DNA of 64,000 nt, taken from positions 1 to 64,000 of the forward strand of contig NZ_VUOB01000054.1 of NCBI RefSeq assembly GCF_008386585.1, given 5' to 3'. Positions within the stretch are counted from its first letter, which is position 1. Every line of letters starts with the position of its first letter. Both the position numbers and the translations under genes were made by a program. The notes beneath the pieces were generated by a model. The model was not told the DNA's origin, searched no databases, and was given only the letters and a program-made list of their open reading frames with translations. Origin of the DNA: Solihabitans fulvus. Lineage in GTDB: Bacteria; Actinomycetota; Actinomycetes; Mycobacteriales; Pseudonocardiaceae. Shown here one piece after another: positions 24,368 through 31,705 of this stretch.

Positions 24368-25732
24368 TCAGGCGGACACCGGGACGGGCCCGATGCCGGT
24401 CGGTGTGGCCGGTGCCAACGCGGCCTCGACGGCGACATCCTCGATCCCCTGCACCAGCGCCTCCATGTCCTGGGGCGGCAGGCTGCGCACGTTCGCCGAC
24501 ATGGTGAAGTCGACGGCGTCGACCGCGTCGTTGACGTCGAGGTAGAGCGACTGCGCGGTCGGCTCGTCGTCGGTCACCCAGCGGTGCTCGCCGAGCGCCA
24601 CCGCGCGCCGGATCTCCTGCTCGGTCGGCAGTGGTCCGGTCGGCGAGGCCCGGTTCTCCCTGCGGTCGTTGAAGAAGCAGGAGAGGTCGACCTTCACGCC
24701 GCGTTCCTCGGTCATCCGCTCCACGAGCGCCTTGCGCTGAGTCGGGTCGTAGTAGGCGTACTTGTAGGCGCCCATCGCCGCGCGCCACGCCCTGGTGATC
24801 GCCTCGTCCACGGTGACGTCGGCGACGTCGATCACGCAGGGGCTGATCTGCGCGACCGGGCTGACGGAGTCACGGAAACGGGGGCGGAAACGGTTGTTCA
24901 CCGCGAGGGTGACGACTACCGGGCTGATCCGGGTCATCCGCGCCAGCGCGATCGCGAACAGGCCGAGCAGCACGGGAGAGGTGTCGACGCCGTGCCGGGC
25001 GGCGATCACGCGCGCGGCCAGCAGCGTGGCAGGCGAGCGGAAGCCGATCATCCGGTACTCGGGCTCGCCCGGGTCGATTGGCTCGGGAAGACGTTGCGGG
25101 GCAACGGAACGCAGCACGCGCTCCAGGTGCCGAAGGGACGCGTCGCACTGTCGCTGCGCGGCCGGCGTCGCCTGTCGTCGCGCCTGTTCCAGCGGCTGCA
25201 TCGCGGTGACCGGGCCGGCGGCCTCGCCGGTCTCCCTGTCCCTTGCGGCGAGATCCGCGATCAGGGCGTTCAGGCCGCCCGCGTCGATGTAGAGGTGCAG
25301 GTACACGGCGACGACGTGGGTGACGACCCCGTCCCTGCGGACCGCGGCCATCCGCACCGGCCACTCGTCGGTGTAGTCGAAGTTGGTGGACTGGTAGCGC
25401 TCGCGCACCTCGTCGGCCGCCGCGTCGGCGTCGCCGTCCCCAACGTCCACGACCTCCAGCGCCGCCTCGCCCTCCGCCGCAACCTCCTGGCGCACGGCAC
25501 CGTCCTCGGCGAAGCGCAGGCGGGTGCGCAGCGCCTGATGGCGGCTCATCACGAAGTGCAGCGTGGCCGCGACGTCCGCCACGGTCAGCCCGACGGGGAC
25601 GCGCACCAGGCCGCCCATCGTTTTCGAGCGTCCGGATAACACGATCGTCTGCCAGATGCCCTTCTGACCCCAGGCCAGTCCGCCGGTGCCGGAACCCTCG
25701 CCGTGAAACGGGACAAGGATCTGATCCGCCAT
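24368..25732 (-). CDS. Free-standing condensation-domain protein C3
   Basis: A 454-residue paralogue of C2. It begins MADQILVPFHGEGSGTGGLAWGQKGIWQ, split here by its linker; FVMSRHQALRTRLRF and the active site VAVYLHLYIDAGG (His146, Asp150) are shared with C2, as are VNNRFRPRFRDSVSP and VDLSCFFNDRR. It is the first gene of the minus-strand operon. The ATG at 25732 has a G-rich site (GCGGGGG) about 9 nt upstream; the open frame extends further but into the promoter region. C2 and C3 in one operon suggest two successive bond-forming steps or a heterodimer. Confidence 0.83.
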   Translation of the reverse strand: MADQILVPFHGEGSGTGGLAWGQKGIWQTIVLSGRSKTMGGLVRVPVGLTVADVAATLHFVMSRHQALRTRLRFAEDGAVRQEVAAEGEAALEVVDVGDGDADAAADEVRERYQSTNFDYTDEWPVRMAAVRRDGVVTHVVAVYLHLYIDAGGLNALIADLAARDRETGEAAGPVTAMQPLEQARRQATPAAQRQCDASLRHLERVLRSVAPQRLPEPIDPGEPEYRMIGFRSPATLLAARVIAARHGVDTSPVLLGLFAIALARMTRISPVVVTLAVNNRFRPRFRDSVSPVAQISPCVIDVADVTVDEAITRAWRAAMGAYKYAYYDPTQRKALVERMTEERGVKVDLSCFFNDRRENRASPTGPLPTEQEIRRAVALGEHRWVTDDEPTAQSLYLDVNDAVDAVDFTMSANVRSLPPQDMEALVQGIEDVAVEAALAPATPTGIGPVPVSA

Positions 25733-26122
25733 AGATGTACCCCCGCAGCCATGCACGGTACGCCGCCACACATGGACGGCGGGCCATTTGCGCTCGGACG
25801 CATTCTTTGCAGCGTCGGGGATAGCTGTCAATAGGCTGCGGAGTCCATTGTCCGTGCGCGCCTGTACGCGGGATTCAGGCTTGATCAACCCTGCGTGACC
25901 AGCGGCAACGCTGCGCTTACGATGCACCCTGAACGCTGCCCGACCGGACATCGAAAACCGTCCGAATCGAAATAGTGACTCCCGGTGTCCGACTACTACA
26001 GCGCGTTCACCGACCGTTGGGGTGCCCGATGGGCCCGCATTCTTGCCCGAAAATCCCACGACACCGTCAGCGCGAGTTCGGGTACTGTCCAGGCAACCTG
26101 CGGCAGGGAGGTTCCCGCAACG
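25733..26122. other. Divergent promoter region of the biosynthetic locus
   Basis: A 390-bp non-coding stretch between the minus-strand operon (C3 first) and the plus-strand operon (ACP2 first). It is less GC-rich than the genes and contains a recognisable promoter for the minus operon (25802-25831). No clear palindromic operator was found. A reading frame entering from 25985 on the plus strand is in frame with ACP2 but has no carrier-like sequence. Confidence 0.6.
25802..25831 (-). promoter_or_regulatory. Candidate sigma-70 promoter of the minus-strand biosynthetic operon
   Basis: Read on the minus strand, TTGACA (25831-25826) is a perfect -35 and AAGAAT (25807-25802) a 4/6 match to -10, spaced 18 bp. 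Transcription would start near 25795, about 60 nt before the C3 start. The -35 and following bases TTGACAGCTATC are repeated exactly in the promoter before the ABC importer (35912-35917). Confidence 0.45.
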
Positions 26123-26425
26123 ATGGCGGATTCATGCCCCGGTGAAAGCACCGATCCGCGGCTATTCACCGATATCGCCGGAATGCTCCTGGACACTACC
26201 GGCGAAAGCGCCGAATGGGCGTCCGGTATTAGTCCGAACGCCAGACTGGAAGGCGACCTGCGGATGGAGAGCGTTGAGCTGGTCGCGCTCGGCGAGTCGC
26301 TGCGCGACCGCTACGGCGACCGCGTCGACCTGCCCGCGTTCGTCGCCGGGCTGGACCTCGACGGGCTCATCGGGCTGACCGTCGGCGACCTCGTCTCCTA
26401 CGTGGCGCGGCAGACCGCCGCATGA
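26123..26425 (+). CDS. Acyl carrier protein ACP2
   Basis: A 100-residue carrier protein. Ser50 in LEGDLRMESVELVALGESL is the phosphopantetheine site, with E-S-V replacing D-S-L. ATG at 26123 is preceded by GGCAGGGAGG about 11 nt upstream; residues encoded further upstream in this frame are not carrier-like. The TGA overlaps the ATG of the glycosyltransferase (ATGA). It may carry the intermediate that is glycosylated, or a different building block from ACP1. Confidence 0.85.
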   Translation: MADSCPGESTDPRLFTDIAGMLLDTTGESAEWASGISPNARLEGDLRMESVELVALGESLRDRYGDRVDLPAFVAGLDLDGLIGLTVGDLVSYVARQTAA

Positions 26426-27612
26426 GCCGATTCCTGTTCGTGGTGCCGCCGCTGGTCGGACACGTCAACCCGGCCCTCGGGATCGCGCAGGCCTTGGCGC
26501 GCAACGGCCACGAGGTCGCGTGGACCGGCTCGGAGCTCTCGCTCCGCCCGCTGCTCGGCGCGGACGCCACTGTCTTTCCCACCGGAACCAGGCTGCACCG
26601 CCCGCAGGCGGACTGCGGACTCGCCGCGCTCAAGTCGCTGTGGACGAGGTTCGTCGTCCCGTTCGCGCGTTTCACGCTCCCCGCCGTGGACAAGGCCGTC
26701 GTCGCGTACGAGCCGGATGTCGTTGTGGTGGACCAACACACGCCGACCGGCGCGGCTGTGGCGCACCGGCACGGGCTGCCGTGGGCGACGCTCGCGTGCT
26801 CCACGATCGAGCTGGCCCGCCCGTACCGAGGGCTGCCGAAGGTCGAGGCGTGGATGCGCGACCTGCTGCTGACGCTCTGGACCGACGCGGGACTGCCCGA
26901 GGCCGACTGGCACGACCAGCGCTTCTCCCCCCACCTCGTGCTCGCCTGCGCCATCAGAGAGCTGTTGGGGGACAACACCTTCCCCGACCACGTCAAGCTG
27001 ATCGGACCGCCGCTGGCCGACCGGCCAGGCCGCGACTTCGACCTCGGCCTGCTCGACCTGAACCGCCGGCGCGTGCTGGTCAGCACGGGCACGCTCGCCG
27101 ACGACGTCGCGGACGGCTTCCACGCGCGGGTGTTGCGGGCGCTGGAACCGCTGGCGGACCGCGTGCAGGCGATCCTGGTCGCCCCGCCCGAGGCGGTGCC
27201 GGCTCCCCCACCGAACGTGCTGGTCGTGCCAAGCGTGCCCATGCTGCGGCTGCTGCCGCACCTGGACGCGGTGGTGTCGCACGGCGGGCTCGGCACCGTC
27301 AACGAGGCGCTCGCGCACGGCGTGCCGCTCGTCGTCGCCCCGATCCGGCACGACCAGCCCATCAACGCCGCCAGGGTCGCCTCGGCGGGCGCGGGCGTCC
27401 GCGTCAGCTTCGCGCGGGTCGGCCCCGACGCGCTGCGCGACGCGATCAGCACCGTCCTCGACGATCCCTCCTACCGGGCCGCCGCCGCTCGGCTGCGCGA
27501 CTCGATCACCGCGGCCGGCGGGGCAACCGTCGCCGCGCGACACCTGGAACGACTGGCACGCAACGGATCCGACCGCGTGTCGGCCGCCGTCCGACAGCGG
27601 GGTAACGGATGA
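26422..27612 (+). CDS. MGT-type GT1 glycosyltransferase
   Basis: A 396-residue GT-B enzyme of the macrolide/UDP-glycosyltransferase family. The N-terminal domain opens MSRFLFVVPPLVGHVNPAL, and the nucleotide-sugar site is VSHGGLGTVNEALAHGVPLV followed by RHDQPINAARV. Family members glycosylate small-molecule hydroxyls, both as tailoring and as self-protection. No deoxysugar genes are nearby, so a common UDP-sugar is the likely donor. It is translationally coupled to ACP2 and to the exporter ATPase (4-bp overlaps on both sides). Confidence 0.9.
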   Translation: MSRFLFVVPPLVGHVNPALGIAQALARNGHEVAWTGSELSLRPLLGADATVFPTGTRLHRPQADCGLAALKSLWTRFVVPFARFTLPAVDKAVVAYEPDVVVVDQHTPTGAAVAHRHGLPWATLACSTIELARPYRGLPKVEAWMRDLLLTLWTDAGLPEADWHDQRFSPHLVLACAIRELLGDNTFPDHVKLIGPPLADRPGRDFDLGLLDLNRRRVLVSTGTLADDVADGFHARVLRALEPLADRVQAILVAPPEAVPAPPPNVLVVPSVPMLRLLPHLDAVVSHGGLGTVNEALAHGVPLVVAPIRHDQPINAARVASAGAGVRVSFARVGPDALRDAISTVLDDPSYRAAAARLRDSITAAGGATVAARHLERLARNGSDRVSAAVRQRGNG

Positions 27613-28553
27613 TCAAGACAAGCGGGCTGCGGAAGTCCTTCACCGTCAAGAAGGGCGCCACCGTCGACGCGGTGCGCGGCGTCGACCTCGACGTCACCGA
27701 GGGGGAGATCTTCGGCTTCCTCGGCCCGAACGGCGCCGGCAAGACCACCACACTGCGGATGCTGTCCACGCTGCTCGTCCCCGACGGCGGCGAGGCCACC
27801 ATCGCGGGCGCGGACCTGCGCGGCGACCCGGGGCAGGTGCGCATGCGGATCGGCTACGTCGCCCAGGGCGGCGGCACCACCGACGAGGTCACCGCGCGCG
27901 AGGAACTGGTGCTCCAGGCCAGGATGTACGGCATCGGCAAGACAGAGGCGCGCGAGCGGGCCAACACGGCGCTGGACGCGTTCCAGCTCACCGAGTACGC
28001 CGACCGCCCGTGCGCGACCTACTCCGGCGGCCAACGTCGACGGCTGGACATCGCGCTCGGCGTGATCCACCACCCCAGGGTGCTGTTCCTGGACGAGCCG
28101 ACCGTCGGCCTCGACCCGCAGAGCCGCGCGCACATGTGGGACGAGGTGCGCAGGCTGCGGGCCGACGGCATGACGGTGTTCATCACCACGCACTACCTCG
28201 AAGAGGCCGACGCCCTGTGCGATCGGATCGCGATCATCGACCACGGCACCATCGTCGCCGAGGGCACGCCGGACGACCTCAAGCGCGAGATCTCCGGCGA
28301 CGTGGTCACCGTCGGCATCGAGGGATCCACGCAGCACGCGGCGGACCTGTTGCGCGACAAGGACGACGTGCAGCGCCTGGAGACCATCGATGGCGGCCTC
28401 CGCCTCTACGTCGACGACAGCTCGACGGCGATCCCGCAGATCCTGCGCGCGCTGGACGGCGCCGGCATCGAGTTCGGCAAGCTGGAGCTGCACCGACCGA
28501 GCCTCGACGACGTGTTCCTGACCAAGACCGGCCGGCAGATGCGGGAGTCCTGA
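27609..28553 (+). CDS. DrrA-type ABC exporter ATPase
   Basis: A 314-residue ATPase: Walker A GPNGAGKTT at about 40-48, signature YSGGQRRRLDIALGV, Walker B RVLFLDEPTVGLD, and the DrrA-type C-terminal extension ending LDDVFLTKTGRQ. It pairs with the ABC-2 permease 2 bp downstream. Such pairs export, and confer resistance to, anthracyclines and other products, so this is the likely exporter of the locus. Confidence 0.93.
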   Translation: MIKTSGLRKSFTVKKGATVDAVRGVDLDVTEGEIFGFLGPNGAGKTTTLRMLSTLLVPDGGEATIAGADLRGDPGQVRMRIGYVAQGGGTTDEVTAREELVLQARMYGIGKTEARERANTALDAFQLTEYADRPCATYSGGQRRRLDIALGVIHHPRVLFLDEPTVGLDPQSRAHMWDEVRRLRADGMTVFITTHYLEEADALCDRIAIIDHGTIVAEGTPDDLKREISGDVVTVGIEGSTQHAADLLRDKDDVQRLETIDGGLRLYVDDSSTAIPQILRALDGAGIEFGKLELHRPSLDDVFLTKTGRQMRES

Positions 28554-28555
28554 CC

Positions 28556-29320
28556 ATGAAACCGTTCCGGGACACGTGGCTCGTCTTCCAGCGGCAGATG
28601 CTGCTGGTGCGGCGCACGCCGATCCGACTCGTCATCGGCATCACCCAGCCCATCGCGTACCTGCTGCTGTTCGCGCCGCTGCTCAAGCCGGCGCTCGCGC
28701 CGATGGGCGCCACCAGCTACGCCGACGCGTACCGGATCTACGTGCCGGGGCTGCTGGTGGTGCTGGTGTTGCTCAGCGGCCTGTTCACCGGCTTCGGCCT
28801 GCTGGCCGAGCTGCGCGCCGGCATCATCGAACGCTCCAGGGTCACCCCGATGAGCCGGTTCGCGCTGCTGCTCGGCCGTGCCCTCAGCGAGGTCGCCACC
28901 CTGATGGGCCAGGCCGTGCTCATCACGCTGCTGGCGATCCCGTTCGGCCTGACCGTCTCCATCGGCCCGCTGCTGCTGGCGTACCTCATGCTGGCGCTGA
29001 TGGGCCTGATGGCCTCCGCGCTGTCCTACGCGGTGGCGCTGGTGATCCGCAGCCCAGCCGCGTTAGGCCCGCTGATGAACACGGTGTCGCAGCCGCTCGC
29101 GCTGCTGTCCGGCGTGCTGCTGCCGCTGGCGCTGGCACCGCACTGGCTGGTGTCGATCGCCCGCTGGAACCCGTTCTACTGGGCCACCAATGGCACGCGC
29201 GCCCTGTTCGCCGGGCACGTCGACGACCCGTCCGTCTGGCAGGGCATGCTGGTGATCATCGTGCTGACCGTCCTAGCCGTGCTGTGGTCGACCCGGCTGT
29301 TCGCCCAGCGTGTGCGGTGA
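28556..29320 (+). CDS. DrrB-type ABC-2 permease
   Basis: A 254-residue membrane protein with six predicted helices, beginning FRDTWLVFQRQMLLVRRTP and carrying the ABC-2 signature around LRAGIIERSRVTPMSRFALL. The segment NPFYWATNGTRALFAG before the last helix is typical of DrrB homologues. It is the last gene of the plus-strand biosynthetic operon; I see no strong hairpin in the 189 bp that follow. Confidence 0.92.
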   Translation: MKPFRDTWLVFQRQMLLVRRTPIRLVIGITQPIAYLLLFAPLLKPALAPMGATSYADAYRIYVPGLLVVLVLLSGLFTGFGLLAELRAGIIERSRVTPMSRFALLLGRALSEVATLMGQAVLITLLAIPFGLTVSIGPLLLAYLMLALMGLMASALSYAVALVIRSPAALGPLMNTVSQPLALLSGVLLPLALAPHWLVSIARWNPFYWATNGTRALFAGHVDDPSVWQGMLVIIVLTVLAVLWSTRLFAQRVR

Positions 29321-29509
29321 CGCCACCGACACTGTCGTACCCCGGCACTAGCCTGCGTTCCGGCGCATAGCCGCGTTGGTGTCGCGTCGCGGCGGTCCTG
29401 GGGGTCCGTCGCGACGCAGCACCCTCCGTCACGACGCCGACACGATCTTGCCCGGGGTCCGGCCGACATCGGCCCTGCGGTGCACGGCCGCGACGTCCGC
29501 CAGCCCGGC

Positions 29510-29893
29510 TCAGCCGCTGTGCCGGTACCGCGCGTTGTACAGCGCCTGCCGCGCGGCATCCTCCTCGGCGTGCGCCGCCTTCCGGGTGGCGATGCCCGTG
29601 CCCCGCGAATAGCCGTGGCGGACCAACCGCTGCTCGGTGGTGTCCATGATGAAGGAGACGTAGTACATGAGGCCGACGAGCAGGCCGAGCAGGCACGCGA
29701 GGAGGCGGATGTCCAGCGGACCGGGCAGCAGGAGCAGTAGGTACACAGGCGAGGTCTGCACGAGGCCCCGCAGCACGTGTCGCACCACCCAGGTCCGGCA
29801 GGTGATGTCGTGCAGGACCCATTCCCGGTAGCGATCCGGCAGCCGGCCGCCGAAGGCGTACCAGAGCCACAGGACTGGGTTGGGTCGCTTCAT
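29510..29893 (-). CDS. DUF5313 membrane protein
   Basis: A 127-residue actinobacterial protein starting MKRPNPVLWLWYAFGGRLP, followed by two transmembrane helices (about 47-90) and the tail RHGYSRGTGIATRKAAHAEE. Family starts resemble the ATG at 29893. A second in-frame ATG at 29911 has a better ribosome binding site (AGGTGG) and would add six residues. Function unknown; often found as a stand-alone gene. Nothing links it to the exporter upstream. Confidence 0.78.
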   Translation of the reverse strand: MKRPNPVLWLWYAFGGRLPDRYREWVLHDITCRTWVVRHVLRGLVQTSPVYLLLLLPGPLDIRLLACLLGLLVGLMYYVSFIMDTTEQRLVRHGYSRGTGIATRKAAHAEEDAARQALYNARYRHSG

Positions 29894-30048
29894 TCGCACG
29901 TATTCGAGCATACGTCCACCTGCGCACGACGCCGCAGGCCGCAGAGCCACAATCGGATGGCGGACGCCCCAGGCCAAAGCCACAGACCACAGCCGACCCG
30001 ACGCACCCGCACCACAAGCCTCCCGAGACAGCACAGGAGCCCTATGCC

Positions 30049-30651
30049 TCAGCAACCCCAGTGACCACGCGCCTCCAACACGTCGAGATACCCACCGCTG
30101 GCCCGCCACAGCGCATCCGCGACGGGTTCGAGCTTGCCGGGGCTCCACCTCCGTTCCTCATAGGTACGGGTCCGGTCGCGCAACGCACGCAGGCTGACCC
30201 CGTATTCGTCGTCCACGCGCGCCCGCAGCTCCGCCGCCGTCGGAGCGCCCGCCCTGACCTCCTCTCCTCGCCCCTCACGCAGAGCCTCGAGCACAGGCTC
30301 AGCCACGCCGTCGGTCCCGTCCCACAGCAGAGCGGGCCGCTCCACGCGGTGGTTCCACACCGGAGCATGCGCCGAACGCCACACCCGCTCGATCGGGCTC
30401 TTCTCCAGCCTGGTGGCACTGGCCCAGTGTTGCGCGCCCTGCGGTTCGCAGAGCCACGGAACCTCCTCCACAGGTAGATCCACGACCAGCGCGACCGCGA
30501 CGGTGTCGAGATCACGTGGGACACCCAGGACGTCTCCGTGTGCCCACAGCTGCACGACACGCAGCGGGAAGATCGAACTTGGTCGGGTGGCCATCTCGCC
30601 GCAGGTCTGCGCGAGGGTTTCCAGGTGGTGCACGGCACGAGTCCACTTCAC
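30049..30651 (-). CDS. DUF7711-type conserved actinobacterial protein
   Basis: A 200-residue soluble protein that I recognise as a conserved actinobacterial family of unknown function. Landmarks are KWTRAVHHLETLAQ, VLGVPRDLDTVAVALVVDLP, RSAHAPVWNHRVERPALLWD and the C-terminal TYEERRWSPGKLEPVADALW. The GTG at 30651 is placed two residues before the conserved TRAVHH; an ATG at 30660 is also possible. No catalytic motif is evident. The gene lies next to a deletion scar. Confidence 0.72.
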   Translation of the reverse strand: MKWTRAVHHLETLAQTCGEMATRPSSIFPLRVVQLWAHGDVLGVPRDLDTVAVALVVDLPVEEVPWLCEPQGAQHWASATRLEKSPIERVWRSAHAPVWNHRVERPALLWDGTDGVAEPVLEALREGRGEEVRAGAPTAAELRARVDDEYGVSLRALRDRTRTYEERRWSPGKLEPVADALWRASGGYLDVLEARGHWGC

Positions 30652-30656
30652 AGCCC

Positions 30657-30962
30657 TCATCCTGCCGTGGCCGGCGCGCCGCGGCGCGCTCGACTCGGTG
30701 TCGGTGCACGCACGGCGAACTGCCTGCGGAGCAGAATTACCCCGCTGACCACTCCGAGCGGGACAACCATGTTGTTTCCAACGTGCGCCAGGCTCGCGGG
30801 CCAGATGCTGCCGCTGTGCAGCCTCAGCCACGCCAGGATGATCTCCTGGAGCTGGAACGACACCGTCCACACAGCCAGCCCGACCAGCAGGTGAGGGAAC
30901 TGCACGTAACCCAGGAACGCAGGCGGGTAGTGCCATGCCGCCCAGATCAGTCCGGTCGCCAA
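30657..30962 (-). pseudogene. 5'-truncated CPBP (CAAX/Abi) intramembrane protease
   Basis: Only the C-terminal third of a CPBP-family protein is present: GLIWAAWHYPPAFLG carries the HxxP-like motif and SGSIWPASLAHVGNN the second catalytic motif, then a final helix. The N-terminal helices and the EExxxR motif are missing. Homology stops at about 30960, where sequence on the other strand belongs to a LuxR regulator, so the gene was cut by a deletion or rearrangement. Confidence 0.75.
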
Positions 30963-31248
30963 CGGTGGAACGGTGGTCGATCCAGAGGTGGTGCGCCAAC
31001 TCCTGATTCGCAACAACAATCCATTGGAGCAACTGTCCACTCGGGAACGTGAGGTGCTCGCACTGATTGCAGAAGGGCATTCCAACTCGGCCATCGCGAC
31101 CAGTCTGGTGGTGTCCGAGGCGGCCAGCGGCAAGCACGTGGGCAACATCCTGGCCAAACTCGACCTGCCGGTCACCGACGACACCAACCGCAGGGTGCTC
31201 GCCGTGTTGACCTACCTGCGGGCCGGCGCAGCAGGTAGTGGGGGCTGA
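30955..31248 (+). pseudogene. 5'-truncated LuxR/NarL-type response regulator
   Basis: Encodes the end of a receiver domain linker (GGTVVDPEVVRQLL) and a complete LuxR helix-turn-helix (LSTREREVLALIAEGHSNSAIATSL through GKHVGNILAKLDL), but no receiver domain. It abuts the truncated CPBP gene head to head at about 30957. Translation from the ATG-like codon at 30973 could still yield a free HTH domain, so residual function cannot be ruled out. Confidence 0.75.
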
Positions 31249-31705
31249 GGAAGCGGCCGTCGAGGAGAAGGGAGCAGCGGAGAGCGGGGTGCCAACGAAA
31301 AAGGAATGGCGAGGTGTGCAGGTCGGGTGCAAGCTTGGCCGAGTTGAGGACAGTCGTCTGTCGGGAGCGAGCATGGAATCGGGCCGGAGGTCGAGCGGGG
31401 CCTTGTCGGGATCGAGTCAGGGTCTCGCCGGAGTGTGAGCAGGGCTTTGCCGGGGTTGGCCCAGCGAGGGCACCGCAGCCGTGCGGCGGCTGGCTACCGA
31501 TAGCGCCTGTGGGGGTTCGGCGGAGAAGAGCCGCGGCGTCGGTGCCGACTTGTTCTCGGCTGGCTTCCTGCGGCCGTTGACGGACGACACGCGAGGTGGG
31601 GGCGTCGGCGGCTGGGGGACGGCAGCGGCCGGCGGGCCAGTTGGAGTGATGGACAGGTAACGGCGATGGACCGCGCCTGCCACGAATTACGGGAGGGGGC
31701 GAGCG
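31249..31705. other. Non-coding stretch
   Basis: A 457-bp region between the LuxR fragment and the amidase. Short open frames exist but show no family resemblance or ribosome binding sites. GGGAGGGGG at 31690-31698 is the ribosome binding site of the amidase. It may be further debris of the rearrangement. Confidence 0.5.

Noticed and set aside
25985..26122. 46 extra N-terminal codons on ACP2
   Set aside because: The extension is not carrier-like and lies in the divergent promoter region; a ribosome binding site supports ATG 26123.
31238..31438. Small open frames after the LuxR fragment
   Set aside because: No start signals, no domain resemblance and unfavourable composition.
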